From Symbiodinium natans (Eukaryota > Sar > Dinophyceae > Suessiales > Symbiodiniaceae), in assembly GCA_905221605.1 (NCBI GenBank), contig CAJNDS010002110.1:168501-232500 (forward strand): DNA of 64,000 nt, given 5' to 3'. The notes beneath the pieces are model-generated. The model was given only the letters and a program-made list of their open reading frames with translations. It was not told the origin of the DNA and did no database searches. The position numbers were made by a program, and so were the translations under genes. Shown piece after piece: positions 50,235 to 60,765 of the stretch; the stretch's first letter is position 1, and each line of letters starts with the position of its first letter.

Positions 50235-50720
50235 CTAAGTAGCATTGCGATCCATCCCTACTCCAGTTCCATCCAGTGCTCGGATCGACTGGAAAAGCAT
50301 CCACAGCCAACTGGCTGAGTCTAAGTGGAGCTGCACAAATTTCGGACTCGGCGGCCTTCCCCGCGCTTTTGCCTTGGGCTTGCTTTTTGCAACCGCCTTG
50401 GCCTCGGCCCGACGAACCTGTTCATAGTCCGTCATGGACCCATGTGTTTGCCAAAGCCCCTTTGAAAGGCTGCAGAGGCCTTGCAAGAAATTCTGCTGAC
50501 TTCTCGACAAGGAAGACTGGCCGTGCAGGAGGACCACTCGCTGCGATAGCACATTCTTTTGCATGACCAATCCAGGCATTTCTCTGCCTGAGCTGTCAGG
50601 CAACATGTGTTTGATGTAATCAGCAAATTTGCGCACGGGACAAACTGGAGTATACAAGCAAGTTGCTGGTGTCCGCGCAGAAGCTGTTCCAGTCAGACTT
50701 CGAAACAACGGGAGTGCCAA
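50235..50720 (-). CDS. Exon with basic KSKPKAKARGR segment
   Basis: Minus frame includes MTDYEQVRRAEAKAVAKSKP and KAKARGRPPSPKFVQLHLDS, an AT-hook-like basic region (KARGRPP), then SASWLWMLFQSIRALDGTG. Upstream portions of the ORF may be intron. Unknown family. Confidence 0.4.
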   Translation of the reverse strand: MALPLFRSLTGTASARTPATCLYTPVCPVRKFADYIKHMLPDSSGREMPGLVMQKNVLSQRVVLLHGQSSLSRSQQNFLQGLCSLSKGLWQTHGSMTDYEQVRRAEAKAVAKSKPKAKARGRPPSPKFVQLHLDSASWLWMLFQSIRALDGTGVGMDRNAT

Positions 50721-50795
50721 AACCAGCCAGTACCACTGCCATTTTGCAAAATGCAGTGTTCCTTGATTGACAGCATCAACTTCACACGCACTGGC

Positions 50796-50996
50796 TCAAG
50801 GAATGTTCCTGGTGATGTTATTACCAATCAAAAGTGAAATCGACAAATTTGCCTCGCAACCGCGGGGCTTCGAGACGACAGGCTTCTCGAGAAGAAGGTC
50901 TGTGACCGAGTCGACAACCGCAATGTGAGCGGACGGAATGAATTCCAGGAGCTTCTGAATGTTGCCATCGACATCGACGTCGGCGATGCTCTGCAA
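50796..50996 (-). CDS. Exon of right-hand gene
   Basis: Minus frame ADVDVDGNIQKLLEFIPSAH then IAVVDSVTDLLLEKPVVSKP. Good codon composition; no family recognised. Confidence 0.45.
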   Translation of the reverse strand: MQSIADVDVDGNIQKLLEFIPSAHIAVVDSVTDLLLEKPVVSKPRGCEANLSISLLIGNNITRNIP

Positions 50997-51121
50997 TCGA
51001 ACTTCCTTCGAGGGAGGAACAACCTTGGCTCTGTCGGACGGACTTTCAATTCTTGGTTGGGGTTTGTGCCCTGCAGTCGCCTGTTACAAGGATAAAATAA
51101 CTTCACTTTAATACAATTCGA

Positions 51122-51985
51122 CTAATGTGAGTACCAGAGTATTACACTTGAATACTGAGTTCGTCCAACAACCAGATCCTCATCAGTGAAGGACGCATCA
51201 AGAATCTTCCAGCGTCGCAGCGACTTGAACTTCTGCACCCATGGTGTCTGAAGAGTCGACTGCGGCGTGAACAGCTTCGCTGTGATCCTCTGAGGCTTCC
51301 CAAAAGGATGCCCAATTGTCTGGCGGCTAATTTTGGCCGCGGCAGCCTTCTCCTTGATCAGCTCGGTCCTCCGTTTGAACCTGGAAGTGGCTTGGCTTGG
51401 CCTCATAGACTGACTGCGCAAGTGGTTGGCTGCGTCCGCGGTGCTCACTCCTGGAATAACCGTGCTGGACGAAACCGCGGAGTCCGGGGCGGACAGCTTG
51501 TGCAAAGCCATTGTCTGACGTAGCCGCAAACCAGCTTGAGTGAATTTCATCATCTTCGACTTCTCGTCCTCTTTCTTGCCTACCCTCTTCTCCTTGTAGA
51601 TCCGGAATCTGCTGCCATACTGCTTGCGCCATTCCTTCAAAAATGATCTCGAGAACTCGGTTAAAGCCAGGTCGGCGCCTTGCCTAGACGCCACCTCCTC
51701 AAGTGAAGTTGGGCCATCGAGCTTGCATTCGAGGAGATCCGAAAAGAGGCTTGTTGACAAAGGGCCCTTGTGGGAGTCCGAAATCTTCGTGCCATGCGCA
51801 TGGTATCTTTCAACTACGCACGTCCCGTCCTCCATCGCCAGATAAAGAGAGACCAGCAAATGAAGCTTTCGACTACACTTGGAACGCGTCTGCGCCCATT
51901 GAAGCCTGTTGTCGGGCTCCTCGACTTTGCCGGCGGCTCTGCCAGCATCTGCAGAAGCGCAGAGCTCCACGAGTTGACCTTGCAT
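51122..51985 (-). CDS. Largest exon of right-hand gene
   Basis: 287-residue open frame. It includes YLAMEDGTCVVERYHAHGTK, LTEFSRSFLKEWRKQYGSRF and KTLFTPQSTLQ-like basic C-terminal sequence, ending TQYSSVILWYSH. From memory, the central part resembles a multicopy dinoflagellate protein family of transposon-like distribution, which I cannot verify. The N-terminal edge is probably a splice site rather than the first Met. Confidence 0.55.
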   Translation of the reverse strand: MQGQLVELCASADAGRAAGKVEEPDNRLQWAQTRSKCSRKLHLLVSLYLAMEDGTCVVERYHAHGTKISDSHKGPLSTSLFSDLLECKLDGPTSLEEVASRQGADLALTEFSRSFLKEWRKQYGSRFRIYKEKRVGKKEDEKSKMMKFTQAGLRLRQTMALHKLSAPDSAVSSSTVIPGVSTADAANHLRSQSMRPSQATSRFKRRTELIKEKAAAAKISRQTIGHPFGKPQRITAKLFTPQSTLQTPWVQKFKSLRRWKILDASFTDEDLVVGRTQYSSVILWYSH

Positions 51986-52227
51986 GCGTCTTCAGAACTG
52001 GGCTTCCGAAGTAAAAGATTTCAAGTCTCCAAACACAGTTTCATACAGTCCACGTTGCATTTAGGGCTGCAACAGGTTCAGAGATCAGAGGATCAGAGGC
52101 TTGAGAAAACACAACTTTCAGGCTCCTGGTCGTTAGCACATGGCTTCACGGGCAGGTCAGGAAACATTCCGAAAGTTGGGGATTCACGACATGCAAAGTT
52201 AAATGAGCGCGCCGAACCAGGTAGGCC

Positions 52228-52449
52228 TTAGCTTTCAGACACAACAATCTGCTGGGCAAAGCTTGTGTATTTGGAGTTCCCCGCCAGGCCACTCGTGAAC
52301 TCCCGACATATAGCTTGCAAATCAGGATCATGCTTCGTGAAGCCCAGGCCTTCACAAAGCAACCTTCGAACTTTGATGTGGACCCAGGTCTCGTATCGAA
52401 GCCATTTTGCTGGATTCCTGGCTTCCATGGCTGCTACCTTTCTCTGCAA
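52228..52449 (-). CDS. Exon of right-hand gene
   Basis: Minus frame MEARNPAKWLRYETWVHIKV, RRLLCEGLGFTKHDPDLQAI and CREFTSGLAGNSKYTSFAQQ. Family unknown. Confidence 0.45.
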   Translation of the reverse strand: MQRKVAAMEARNPAKWLRYETWVHIKVRRLLCEGLGFTKHDPDLQAICREFTSGLAGNSKYTSFAQQIVVSES

Positions 52450-52474
52450 GCAGTTGTAGCCGACGACAAGCAGC

Positions 52475-52672
52475 TTAACTTAGAAGCAAAAGTCGTCCAT
52501 ACAACCAAGTACATTCCCAATGCAAGCAGGAGGCAATGTCGAAAACCGCGAAGCATGCCTCCAGGCTCTGGTCATCAATTTCGGCATTGATGCGATCTAT
52601 GAGAAGTCTCACCACATTGCCAATCGACTCCAGGCTGCTGAAGTAGGCGTCTCTTGAGCGGTCCCACAACAC
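52475..52672 (-). CDS. Exon of right-hand gene
   Basis: Minus frame LWDRSRDAYFSSLESIGNVV, RLLIDRINAEIDDQSLEACF and AVFDIA. Family unknown. Confidence 0.45.
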   Translation of the reverse strand: MLWDRSRDAYFSSLESIGNVVRLLIDRINAEIDDQSLEACFAVFDIASCLHWECTWLYGRLLLLS

Positions 52673-52722
52673 AAGCGCCTTGTCCTTATGTTTAGACTTG
52701 CTACATCAATGGATCACATAAT

Positions 52723-52983
52723 TTAATGCCTGGACCGGAAAACTTCAGAAGACAATTCGGCCTGGAACCTCAGACTTCCATTCAGGGAAGGCATCCTTGA
52801 AATGCTTGAACAGAAACAAGCATCGCCAAAGCGGATGGTGCCCGCTTCCATAGCTCGTTGGATTGCCAGTTCTGTGCATGTCTTCTCGTCACCAGTGGAC
52901 GCTTGTAAAACTTGCCCATCCAGAAACAGCCGCACCAACCTGACAGGCCCAAGACTGGGCGAGATGAGAACTACATCAATCAT
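52723..52983 (-). CDS. Exon of right-hand gene
   Basis: Minus frame VVLISPSLGPVRLVRLFLDG, QVLQASTGDEKTCTELAIQR and AMEAGTIRFGDACF. Family unknown. Confidence 0.45.
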   Translation of the reverse strand: MIDVVLISPSLGPVRLVRLFLDGQVLQASTGDEKTCTELAIQRAMEAGTIRFGDACFCSSISRMPSLNGSLRFQAELSSEVFRSRH

Positions 52984-53041
52984 TCAACTTTGGAGCCTGT
53001 GCTGGGAGAGCTGAATATGTGGATGCTGGGTCCGGGTCTCA

Positions 53042-53224
53042 TCATAATCCCAAGCGCCTTTGGATGAACTGCTTCTTCTCGCGAATGGACAGAGCAGGGT
53101 CATGCCAAGACACGTCGAATTTGCGTAGAAAGACTGCAACCGCTGCCTGGAGGTCTGCGTAGAGACCGAGGGTCACGATGAATTTGCCTAGGCTGGACAC
53201 TGCTTTTGCTTTTGCTACGAGCAC
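53042..53224 (-). CDS. Exon of right-hand gene
   Basis: Minus frame AKAVSSLGKFIVTLGLYADL, QAAVAVFLRKFDVSWHDPAL and SIREKKQFIQRRLG. Family unknown. Confidence 0.45.
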   Translation of the reverse strand: MLVAKAKAVSSLGKFIVTLGLYADLQAAVAVFLRKFDVSWHDPALSIREKKQFIQRRLGL

Positions 53225-53295
53225 GAAACGAACTCATCACATGACACCAGTGACTCGTCATTTTGTTAGCGGAGAACGATCAGTCAACCGGCTCT

Positions 53296-53538
53296 TTATG
53301 GCCAGGCACAATCCATCTTGCGCAAAATGTCTTCACAGCGCGTTCGTGTCTCCTTGGTCTGTCGACTGTCAATCGCCTGCGACGCGAGCAGGAGCACGAT
53401 CGGCACCAAGAGATCGACGAACTGGCGGGACGGGTGGCCCTCCGAATCGAAGCGGATGCGGGAGAATGAAACGGACTTGAAAGCCGTGGCGTTCTGGGTC
53501 CTGAATTCGTCGTCCATTGCCAACGCACGCAGCTTCAA
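53296..53538 (-). CDS. Exon of right-hand gene
   Basis: Minus frame LRALAMDDEFRTQNATAFKS, VSFSRIRFDSEGHPSRQFVD and LLVPIVLLLASQAIDS. In line with the next upstream exon this may be the C-terminal half of a hAT-like transposase region; weak. Confidence 0.45.
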   Translation of the reverse strand: MKLRALAMDDEFRTQNATAFKSVSFSRIRFDSEGHPSRQFVDLLVPIVLLLASQAIDSRQTKETRTRCEDILRKMDCAWP

Positions 53539-53859
53539 TCTCCATTCCTTAAACGTGTTCTGGCCACAAACCCTCAGTGCTCAGATTGAGTGCAACGAAA
53601 CATGTCAGCTGACAATCCGCAATTGATAGTCAAGCCGCATTGGAGTGCTTGAGGTTCGGAATGACCCCGCTCTTGCCAGGCCGAGTGCCAACGCCACTCT
53701 TCTTCCCGAAGAGTGCGTCTCGAACCTCTGAGATGCATGCATCACCTTCCGCTGGTTTGGCAAGCGCGATCCTGGCGGTCACATTCCACAGCTCCAGCGG
53801 CCTCGACCTAACACAAACGTGTGGCCTTGCGCGTCGGCATATTACACGGTGTTAACGGA

Positions 53860-54130
53860 TCACATCTGCACGCGAGAGGTCCTCACAGCGTGCGCTCGGT
53901 CTCGCCAGTGTATCTTCAAGCCCGTCATAGCCTGCGTCAGGAAGCCTGCCACTTTCACCATGGGGGACGCGCCATCCACGGAGATGGCACGCACTTTCTT
54001 CAGAAAGTCACTGAGCTCTGACTGACAGAGAACATTTTGCAGGTCTGTGAAGAGCGCCTTCAAGCTGTCCAAGACTTCTACCTGTTTTTCAAGCTGACGC
54101 AGGCATGAGCGAGGACACAGCCGCACTTCC
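53860..54130 (-). CDS. Exon with VDGASPMVK, possible transposase-derived domain
   Basis: Minus frame LKALFTDLQNVLCQSELSDF, LKKVRAISVDGASPMVKVAG and LTQAMTGLKIHWRDRAHAVR. The DGA...K segment followed about 30 residues later by an RAHAVR motif recalls hAT-like transposases of the ZNF862/KIAA1586 kind (DGA.....CxAHR). Key catalytic residues cannot be confirmed. Confidence 0.4.
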
Positions 54131-54418
54131 CACTTGCATGTGATACATGCATGACAACTAGAATGCTGGCTTCGAGTACATGGTCTGCGCAGTGGCTTCT
54201 CAATATGTCTTCCTGCCCCTGGAGCCACCCTCTGTGGAGAAGAAATCTGGTGCTAGTTAAGTTGCACTTTTTCTCTCCGACCAATCACCTTCGAGCTCTT
54301 CCTTCGTGGGGCAATCCACAGCCCAGGCTTTGACCATGCCACATTGCCATGGACTCAGGACATCGCCTCAGGCCACGCCGGCGCGTGTCAGGACGGCACC
54401 ATAAGAAATCTTTTATTA

Positions 54419-54650
54419 TTAAAGCATCAGAAAATACGTATAATATGATGGCCGTTCAGCTTGGCTGCACCGGTACCTGAGCACCAAGTTCGGTGATTTT
54501 TCATCGAAGATGAGGGTGACTGCGCTCGCCTGTCTCAAAGTCGACAGCTTCCTTTGTCGAGTCACCTCCCGCATGACCCGTACCATGCATGTAGCCGCTC
54601 TTCGACTGATGTCTTGTCCTGGGCCACGGTTGTACTGTGAAGCAGGCAAC
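54419..54650 (-). CDS. Exon upstream of the transposase-like exon
   Basis: Minus frame ISRRAATCMVRVMREVTRQR, KLSTLRQASAVTLIFDEKSP and NLVLRYRCSQAERPSYYTYF. AVTLIFDEKSP would fit the first acidic strand of an RNase H-like fold; speculative. Confidence 0.4.
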
Positions 54651-54693
54651 TTCAATAATAGAAACCGCACTAGCTTGCAAATCACACGCACTG

Positions 54694-55029
54694 CTATTTG
54701 GCAAAACCCACCCTCAGAGTCACCGCCAAATCTCGCTGGCTATGCAGATACCCTTCACAGAGTGTGAGGTTGCTGATGCAATTGAAGGAGACCGGATTCT
54801 GCACGTAGCTGTGCAGTCGACAAAGGTCGGATAGCTGAGGAACCCCACCTTGAGGAAGCATACAAGACATGTTCGCCCACAGCATCTTCCAACGACCCAA
54901 TCCATTCAAGTGAATTTGTTGTGAAGCCTCAGAATTGCCTTGCGAAATTAACGGCCTGCCATCAGCTTGGAGTCCTGCAAGTCCGTCACCAGGATCTCCT
55001 CTGGCTTTACGCCAGGCAGGTAGTAGCAT
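54694..55029 (-). other. Possible exon of right-hand gene
   Basis: Minus ORF with GLAGLQADGRPLISQGNSEA and LGRWKMLWANMSCMLPQGGV. Other frames are also open, so support is weak. Confidence 0.3.
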
Positions 55030-55329
55030 CCTGAAAATGACAAAACGTCCGGAGTCGGTGCTGGTATTTGGTCACAGACGCTATATATCATCTGAATCCC
55101 AAATCAAACAAGACTCGGACTGCCAGTCGGTGAATCTGGCTTTGAGCATGATTCGCAATTGCAGAGGATTGAAAGCTCTTGATGCCCGACACAGCCAACA
55201 GAGCCTCGCCAATGTCAGTAACAATGCACACAGACCAGAGAATCTGCCTTCCGTGCCAACTGCATTTCGAAACAGGCTGACTGTCTTTGCCGGGCGGCCC
55301 ACTTTGTGCGTCCGCGGCACCGACGCGTG

Positions 55330-55469
55330 GTAGCGCGGTCGCTTTGCTGTGCGTACCAGGCACAGAAAAAGCATCCCAGCCCAAATTTATCGCTTCGACT
55401 TGGAACCAAGAAGGTCACTTTCTTCCCACTCCGAGGGTCTACACTGGAGCCAACGCCGGCCTTCCACAC
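55330..55469 (-). CDS. Exon with CFFC zinc-finger-like start
   Basis: Minus frame KAGVGSSVDPRSGKKVTFLV then PSRSDKFGLGCFFCAWYAQQ. The GLGCxxC pattern preceding the transposase-like exons resembles an N-terminal zinc finger. From memory similar GLGC.(V/L)CA segments occur in multicopy dinoflagellate families; unverified. Confidence 0.4.
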
Positions 55470-56141
55470 AGCACCAAACTTTGCATAGCGGCACTCGGCG
55501 CATTTGTCCTGTCGAAGCGGGCAAGGTATGTATGACTATCGTCATGACCACTTCCTAGTTGCTGACGCTGACCGCCTCAGCTTAAGCATACTTTCGGCTA
55601 AGTAGCTGGCTGAAGGATTGCGTGACTCCGACAGCGCAGGCCGGTTCCGGAGCTGGAGAAGCTACCAAGTGCAGGGTTCATGCCACGTGCCCGGGATCTC
55701 TGCGACTGACTCGGCTTTGTTCTGCCCGACTTCTGATGCTGCTTTTTGATAGACTGCGACTTGAGCTTCTTCCCGGCAATCGACTTTCTTGGCCTTCCTT
55801 TCTTGAAAACGGCGGCGCTGGACTGTCCACCTCGGTGTTGCGATTCTACGCAGAACTGTTCCCTGCACTGCCCACATGAAGTAGCTCTCGTTAGCTACCC
55901 TCTCTAGTCTCCTGCCAGTCATGCTCTTCGGCGGACGCTGATTTCTCCCAAACTTCCGGTGGGCAACAGCAACCAAAGCAACAGTTCGACAATGACATGA
56001 GGGCCATGCGTTCTATCGGAGATGGAATACCGCACAGGACACTCCAACAAGGTACAGGGAGGGCTCGGGGTGGTCCGAACTTGAACAAAAGTATATTAAG
56101 ACATGATGGTCCAAGCAAGAATGCCAGCATGCGCAACCGCA

Positions 56142-56290
56142 CTACTCGAGCAGGGAACATTTCAGCGACAGCGAACCTCTTTGGCGGGTCCCACCAGCTC
56201 GACTGCTGTTCTCTGGCTGCTTTCGCTTCTTCTGAATCTGCTGCGGCTGTCTGTGCTTCTGCGGCGCAGCCTTCAATGTGCTCCTGGTCA
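56142..56290 (-). other. Possible exon, basic
   Basis: Minus frame TLKAAPQKHRQPQQIQKKRK then QPENSSRAGGTRQRG. Low-complexity basic sequence that could be a nuclear-localisation region. Weak. Confidence 0.3.
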
Positions 56291-57194
56291 GGGGCTGGGT
56301 TTCATATATTATGTACGTCGCTATCCACTGGTACCATGTTTTCTGGCAAGATGCTTCGGTCTGGGCGTCTTGCACCGCTGGCTTCCATAGAGCGGGATAC
56401 CAGATCGGAAGGCATGCATGGATGGGGAGAGCTCATCTCAGCCTACATTCAAGCCCACTGGTCTCTAAGTAGTGGAGGAGAAGGATGTGACTGCGACTGC
56501 TCAAGACTACTCCTTTTCATGCCAGTGCACGCTGGCCATAGACATTATGTGCTCAATTATTCTCATGCGGGCGTGATTGATTAAGATTTCAAGCCACGAA
56601 CCCCATGTTCGTTTCAGACTGCGACCTGATGACTATGATTCTCGAAGCGCTGTCGCCTGTCTCTGGGACCAACAGGAGCACAAGGACAGCGGCGCAACGC
56701 ACGTCATTCAGGCAACGTGCTTGCAGAGTTGGAAGCTCCAGAAGGACGACAGGAAAGAGCCAGGGCCCCTGCATCCGTTGCCGGACAGGAAGTGGGAGAG
56801 GCTGGCCTCGAAGAATGCATGAACCACGAAAGCTCCCAATCCACGTCGTGCACCGCGTGCACCATCGCTTGGGCAACGCAAACCTTTTTTTCGCCCTGCG
56901 CGCGGATCACGCGCTTGTCATGTGACCCCGCAAAGTTCCCCTGCAGAAGCTCGCCGCTTCTGAGCCTGCTCCCTGTCCGACTCCGTCGTCACCCGATTCC
57001 ACAGCAGAGTTTGACCGGATGTAGTACTTTCGAATAACGACGTTGCCATGATGTCAAATGGGAACAGTTCTGCTGATGCGCTGTTTGCGCAATCCTTTGG
57101 TGCACGGGTTGACGAAGCTTAGACATGTCAGTTTTGCCCTTGATGTGTTTGACGAAGCATTGTCTCCTCACTTTGGAAGGCAAGCCATTTTATT

Positions 57195-57275
57195 ACCAGT
57201 GACCATTCTATCACTCAGCTGCTCATCAAACGCATCGTCACTAACCTCCACGGTCTCAGTCCATTGGCTCGTTCA
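57195..57275 (-). other. Possible exon
   Basis: Minus frame TVEVSDDAFDEQLSDRMVTG. Short, acidic; no family. Confidence 0.3.
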
Positions 57276-57439
57276 CATCCACTACCTCGGGGGCCTGGGA
57301 TCATCAGGGGTACGCAAGGCCAGCAGTACAGCACAGGACCGCGCAACAACACGTAACACCCTAATCAGGCCGTTTGAACCGCGGTCAAGCATCTGGCGTC
57401 TTACGAAAAAGTTCTGGAAAGAGCTTTGGAATGGCGACT

Positions 57440-57655
57440 TCACGTTGGTAGAACAAATGTGTCTTCTCCGCCATGCACCTGGGCTAGTTCATCGCAACTG
57501 CAGCCGGGAAGAACCTTATGAAATGTACATGGCCATGGCCGGCCATGATCCAAAATGGTTCCAAGGAGCTCAACGCACGCCTGCGTCATCAAGTTCTCAG
57601 CCCATGTCTGGTGCTGGGTTTTTCGCACAATCCCGGTGTACGAGCGAGCGCTCAT
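57440..57655 (-). CDS. Exon of minus-strand gene
   Basis: Minus frame TWAENLMTQACVELLGTILD, HGRPWPCTFHKVLPGCSCDE and LAQVHGGEDTFVLPT. Family unknown. Confidence 0.35.
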   Translation of the reverse strand: MSARSYTGIVRKTQHQTWAENLMTQACVELLGTILDHGRPWPCTFHKVLPGCSCDELAQVHGGEDTFVLPT

Positions 57656-57977
57656 GACGCAAGCGCGCGGGAGAATGGAGGCAGGGCCTCGCTTGCAGAC
57701 TTTGGCTACGTTTCACGGCATACTAAGTCGGGAATCAAACGCAAGCAAAGGCTGCTGGACGACTTTGCAGGCGACGCAAGACAGCCGAGTCACTCAAGTC
57801 GACAACGACTGTGGCACGCAGCAGGTCAAGGATCGCTATCCAGGCGGCAGCAGGGATCGACTCCTGGAAGGACAGCGGAAGGTTCGTTTCCTTCCTCAGA
57901 TGAGTGCCCAGGCCATTACAACAGGCCATCATGGTGTGGTCTTTGTGCACATACCCCGGTCCAAAAAAAAGCATGAA

Positions 57978-58169
57978 TTATTCAAAGGCGGTACCAGTAT
58001 GTCTTTTGAGACTCCAAGCCCCGGGGATTTTCTTTGCCTGGTCGGCGCCCCTGATAGCCGCTTTCGTTTCGGGTGTCATCCAGGGTAGCTGGTTCGGACA
58101 CACTGGCTTCACATTCACCAACGTTGAGGAAAAGGACCCGTGTGGCTGCAACACGAACTCGTCCTGCAC
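57978..58169 (-). CDS. Exon of minus-strand gene
   Basis: Minus frame QPHGSFSSTLVNVKPVCPNQ, LPWMTPETKAAIRGADQAKK and IPGAWSLKRHTG. An overlapping frame (57982-58257) is also open. Family unknown. Confidence 0.35.
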   Translation of the reverse strand: MQDEFVLQPHGSFSSTLVNVKPVCPNQLPWMTPETKAAIRGADQAKKIPGAWSLKRHTGTAFE

Positions 58170-58741
58170 CAGTGCGGCCTACTTCACTGCTCAATCCCAA
58201 AATGATGACAGCGAAGCTACAGCCGAAGCAGAATTGGACTTCCTGCCTTCCGAGCAACAGCTGCGATCCGTACTCTTGGTGAAGTTGAATACAATTTGAG
58301 CGTACTTACCTGTTCCATGGAAGCGAAGATGTGTCGAGACTGGTGCGGAGTCCGAGACCACACAATGGTCAGCCCGCCGACATGGCCGCAGTTGCTGCCA
58401 CTCAGCTCGGGAATTCCATCCATTGCCTTCCTGAGCTTCGCGTCTCGACTCTGGCCACAGAGAAAGAAGTCTCCCCGGCCGCTGCCTGTCGTACGATCAG
58501 CACTCTGGGCTTCACGCCTACATAGCTTCTGTTGAAGGGTCTCCCCAGGAGGCCCAGTCAGTAATAAGAAAATCTAAATCTAGTAAGAAGTAGTGCAAAA
58601 CCAGCCGCAACGTGCCAAAGCAAACTGCACCAAACTCTTCACGTCTTCCACCATGGCAGCAGTGCAGGGGCCCTCTGCAAGCAGGTCTGGCTGGAGAATC
58701 CAAACCCTGTGCTCCTTGTTGAGCTGGCCAGGTTCAAGGCC

Positions 58742-59083
58742 TCAAGAACACCAGCTGAGGTTCATAAGTGATTTCGGCAGATTCAAATGAATGAATGAAA
58801 TCTCCAAAAAGTTGTCCTGTTGCTGTTGCGCCGAAAAACATTGCGGAAGGGAATCGTCAAAAGCCTTTTGCAATGAGATCGCATCGACTTTGACACTTTT
58901 GACAAACGCCACATGCTTCTTTCGCATCTCCTCCGCTTTAGCCAGCCAGCGTACCCGCTCATCTTGCACATGCTGCTCGGACATGTCTCGCGCTTTCCTT
59001 GCAAGACTGCAGCATAGACACATGCCAATTTTCACGCACTCTGGGAAACCTGCATGATCTACGGACATGCATACGGTGATCAA
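58742..59083 (-). CDS. Exon of minus-strand gene
   Basis: Minus frame KARDMSEQHVQDERVRWLAK, AEEMRKKHVAFVKSVKVDAI and SLQKAFDDSLPQCFSAQQQQ. Helical, charged. Family unknown. Confidence 0.45.
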   Translation of the reverse strand: MITVCMSVDHAGFPECVKIGMCLCCSLARKARDMSEQHVQDERVRWLAKAEEMRKKHVAFVKSVKVDAISLQKAFDDSLPQCFSAQQQQDNFLEISFIHLNLPKSLMNLSWCS

Positions 59084-59188
59084 TTCCAGCGTATGCTAGA
59101 CATTGGCCTGCTTTCTCTGACTCTTAGTCTTAAGCAGGAATGGAGCACAAGCAGGTGTCAATCTTGACTTGTGTAACCATCGCGTCGA

Positions 59189-59670
59189 CTAAGCTGAATC
59201 GTCGTGGTCCCCAGACACGCGTGCGTGTACCAGAATTTGGCCAAGATTCGCATCAGCTTCCTCGCCAGGAGCTTGTGCACGCAGGGCGCTGCAGAGCTTG
59301 CTTAAGATCGACTCACGCAACTTCCCCATGTCGCCTGAGAGAATGTCCTTGTCACGGGCACCTTCAAGCACCTCTGTCCATGGGGCCATGAACTCTTGGG
59401 AGACATCTTCCGGAACGCTACTTCTATTCAGCTGCTTCACCACCTCGACTCTTTGCTGCTGTGGCAGGTCTGTGGCCATGATGCTGGTAGCCATGAATTC
59501 ACGGCATCGTGCTTTCTCCAGGGTCAATCTAAGCCAGCTGCAGTTTGACTTCCCTTTGCATGCCTCGCAGGCAAGGCCTGCACTCTCGCAGTTTTTGCAG
59601 CTCTTCACATCAAGCTCGTTTCTGCTGAAGTCTGCGGCGCCAGGGCGCTTTTTGGCCAGGTAGTGGCCCA
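59189..59670 (-). CDS. Exon with double CxxC motif
   Basis: Minus frame SCKNCESAGLACEACKGKSN with four cysteines in two CxxC pairs, probably metal-binding. It continues LTLEKARCREFMATSIMATD, VEVVKQLNRSSVPEDVSQEF and LRESILSKLCSALRAQAPGE. The ORF extends to 60019, but the upstream part is a different exon or intron. Family unknown. Confidence 0.5.
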
Positions 59671-60027
59671 TTCTAGGTTCCCAACACGCATTGGCATGCA
59701 TTACAGAAATCAGAGGTCCACTTAGTTTGAATTTGCGAATGGCTAAACTACTCACTCTGTCTCGTGCCTGGGTGGAATCTGTGCAATAGCAGCCAAGATA
59801 CTGACGTAACACGAAATGCAGGATGTCGGAAGCAGAGAAGGAGTCCGACGACCAGCGTTTGCATGCCGTTGCGAGGCTGTGCAGCTTTGTGTAGTGCGCT
59901 GCAAGGACCCTCGGCTGGGAAGGTTTAAGGCTGCAACTGCACTTGACTCCAAGTGCATATACATTCTCGTACTTTGATCCTGTCCTAAGTCTGCCCGGCT
60001 CAGTCCGTGAGTTTGACATCTATGCTT

Positions 60028-60291
60028 TCAGCCGAGGAACTCAGACCCATGAATGTTCGCTTGTTCACGGAGCAGAGTTTCACAGCGCGCGTCGAAGACT
60101 TCTTGGAGGGTCCCCATGGTGTGCATCATTGCTTTGTTCACGCTCTTGCCGTGGTACGTCAAACCAAGGTCCTCCACCCGACCTGCGTCTTTTCGTAAGC
60201 TCCTTCTCTTCGACTCCGGCCCAGTGGCCAAGAATCTTTCGACCAGTCGACTGAAATCGAGCCAGTCCTTCAGCTTGGCTTCTGCAACCAT
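60028..60291 (-). CDS. Exon of minus-strand gene
   Basis: Minus frame VAEAKLKDWLDFSRLVERFL, ATGPESKRRSLRKDAGRVED, LGLTYHGKSVNKAMMHTMGT and LQEVFDARCETLL. Strong coding appearance; family unknown. Confidence 0.5.
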   Translation of the reverse strand: MVAEAKLKDWLDFSRLVERFLATGPESKRRSLRKDAGRVEDLGLTYHGKSVNKAMMHTMGTLQEVFDARCETLLREQANIHGSEFLG

Positions 60292-60335
60292 GAACTGCGG
60301 ATTCTGCGGATTTTAAGTTATTTGTCAAAAAGTAT

Positions 60336-60563
60336 CTACAGCCCAAAATCACAGCAACTCCTGCGCCAAGAATCATATGTGCCATGCCAGTCCTTGTCGC
60401 TCGACTTCTGGCAGAACATTGTCAGCAATTTGCAGGGGTCCTCCTGGACCGCATACACCAGCATCGGTGTGCTGCGAGCAGTGCGGAGCAATGCCTTCAT
60501 TTTGTCTAAGTCGTCCAAGTGCATGGACTGGAACATTGCTGCCTGAACAGCGATGTGCTGCAC
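60336..60563 (-). CDS. Exon of minus-strand gene
   Basis: Minus frame QAAMFQSMHLDDLDKMKALL, RTARSTPMLVYAVQEDPCKL and LTMFCQKSSDKDWHGTYDSW. Strong coding appearance; family unknown. Confidence 0.5.
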   Translation of the reverse strand: MQHIAVQAAMFQSMHLDDLDKMKALLRTARSTPMLVYAVQEDPCKLLTMFCQKSSDKDWHGTYDSWRRSCCDFGL

Positions 60564-60765
60564 AACCAGACCGTAGGTCCTAAGGTTTCATACCGAGGCC
60601 ACAACCTTCAGGCAGGCTTGATTGAAGGTTACATTATGTTGCGAGGTGCGTGACTAGATTCCTGGTTTGGAAAGTATGGAGTGATTCACTGAACAGCAAT
60701 ATGCCCAGTAACTCTATGACCCTTCTGACTCGTCTCGATTCCGTGCCATCAACCTGAGCCTGTCT

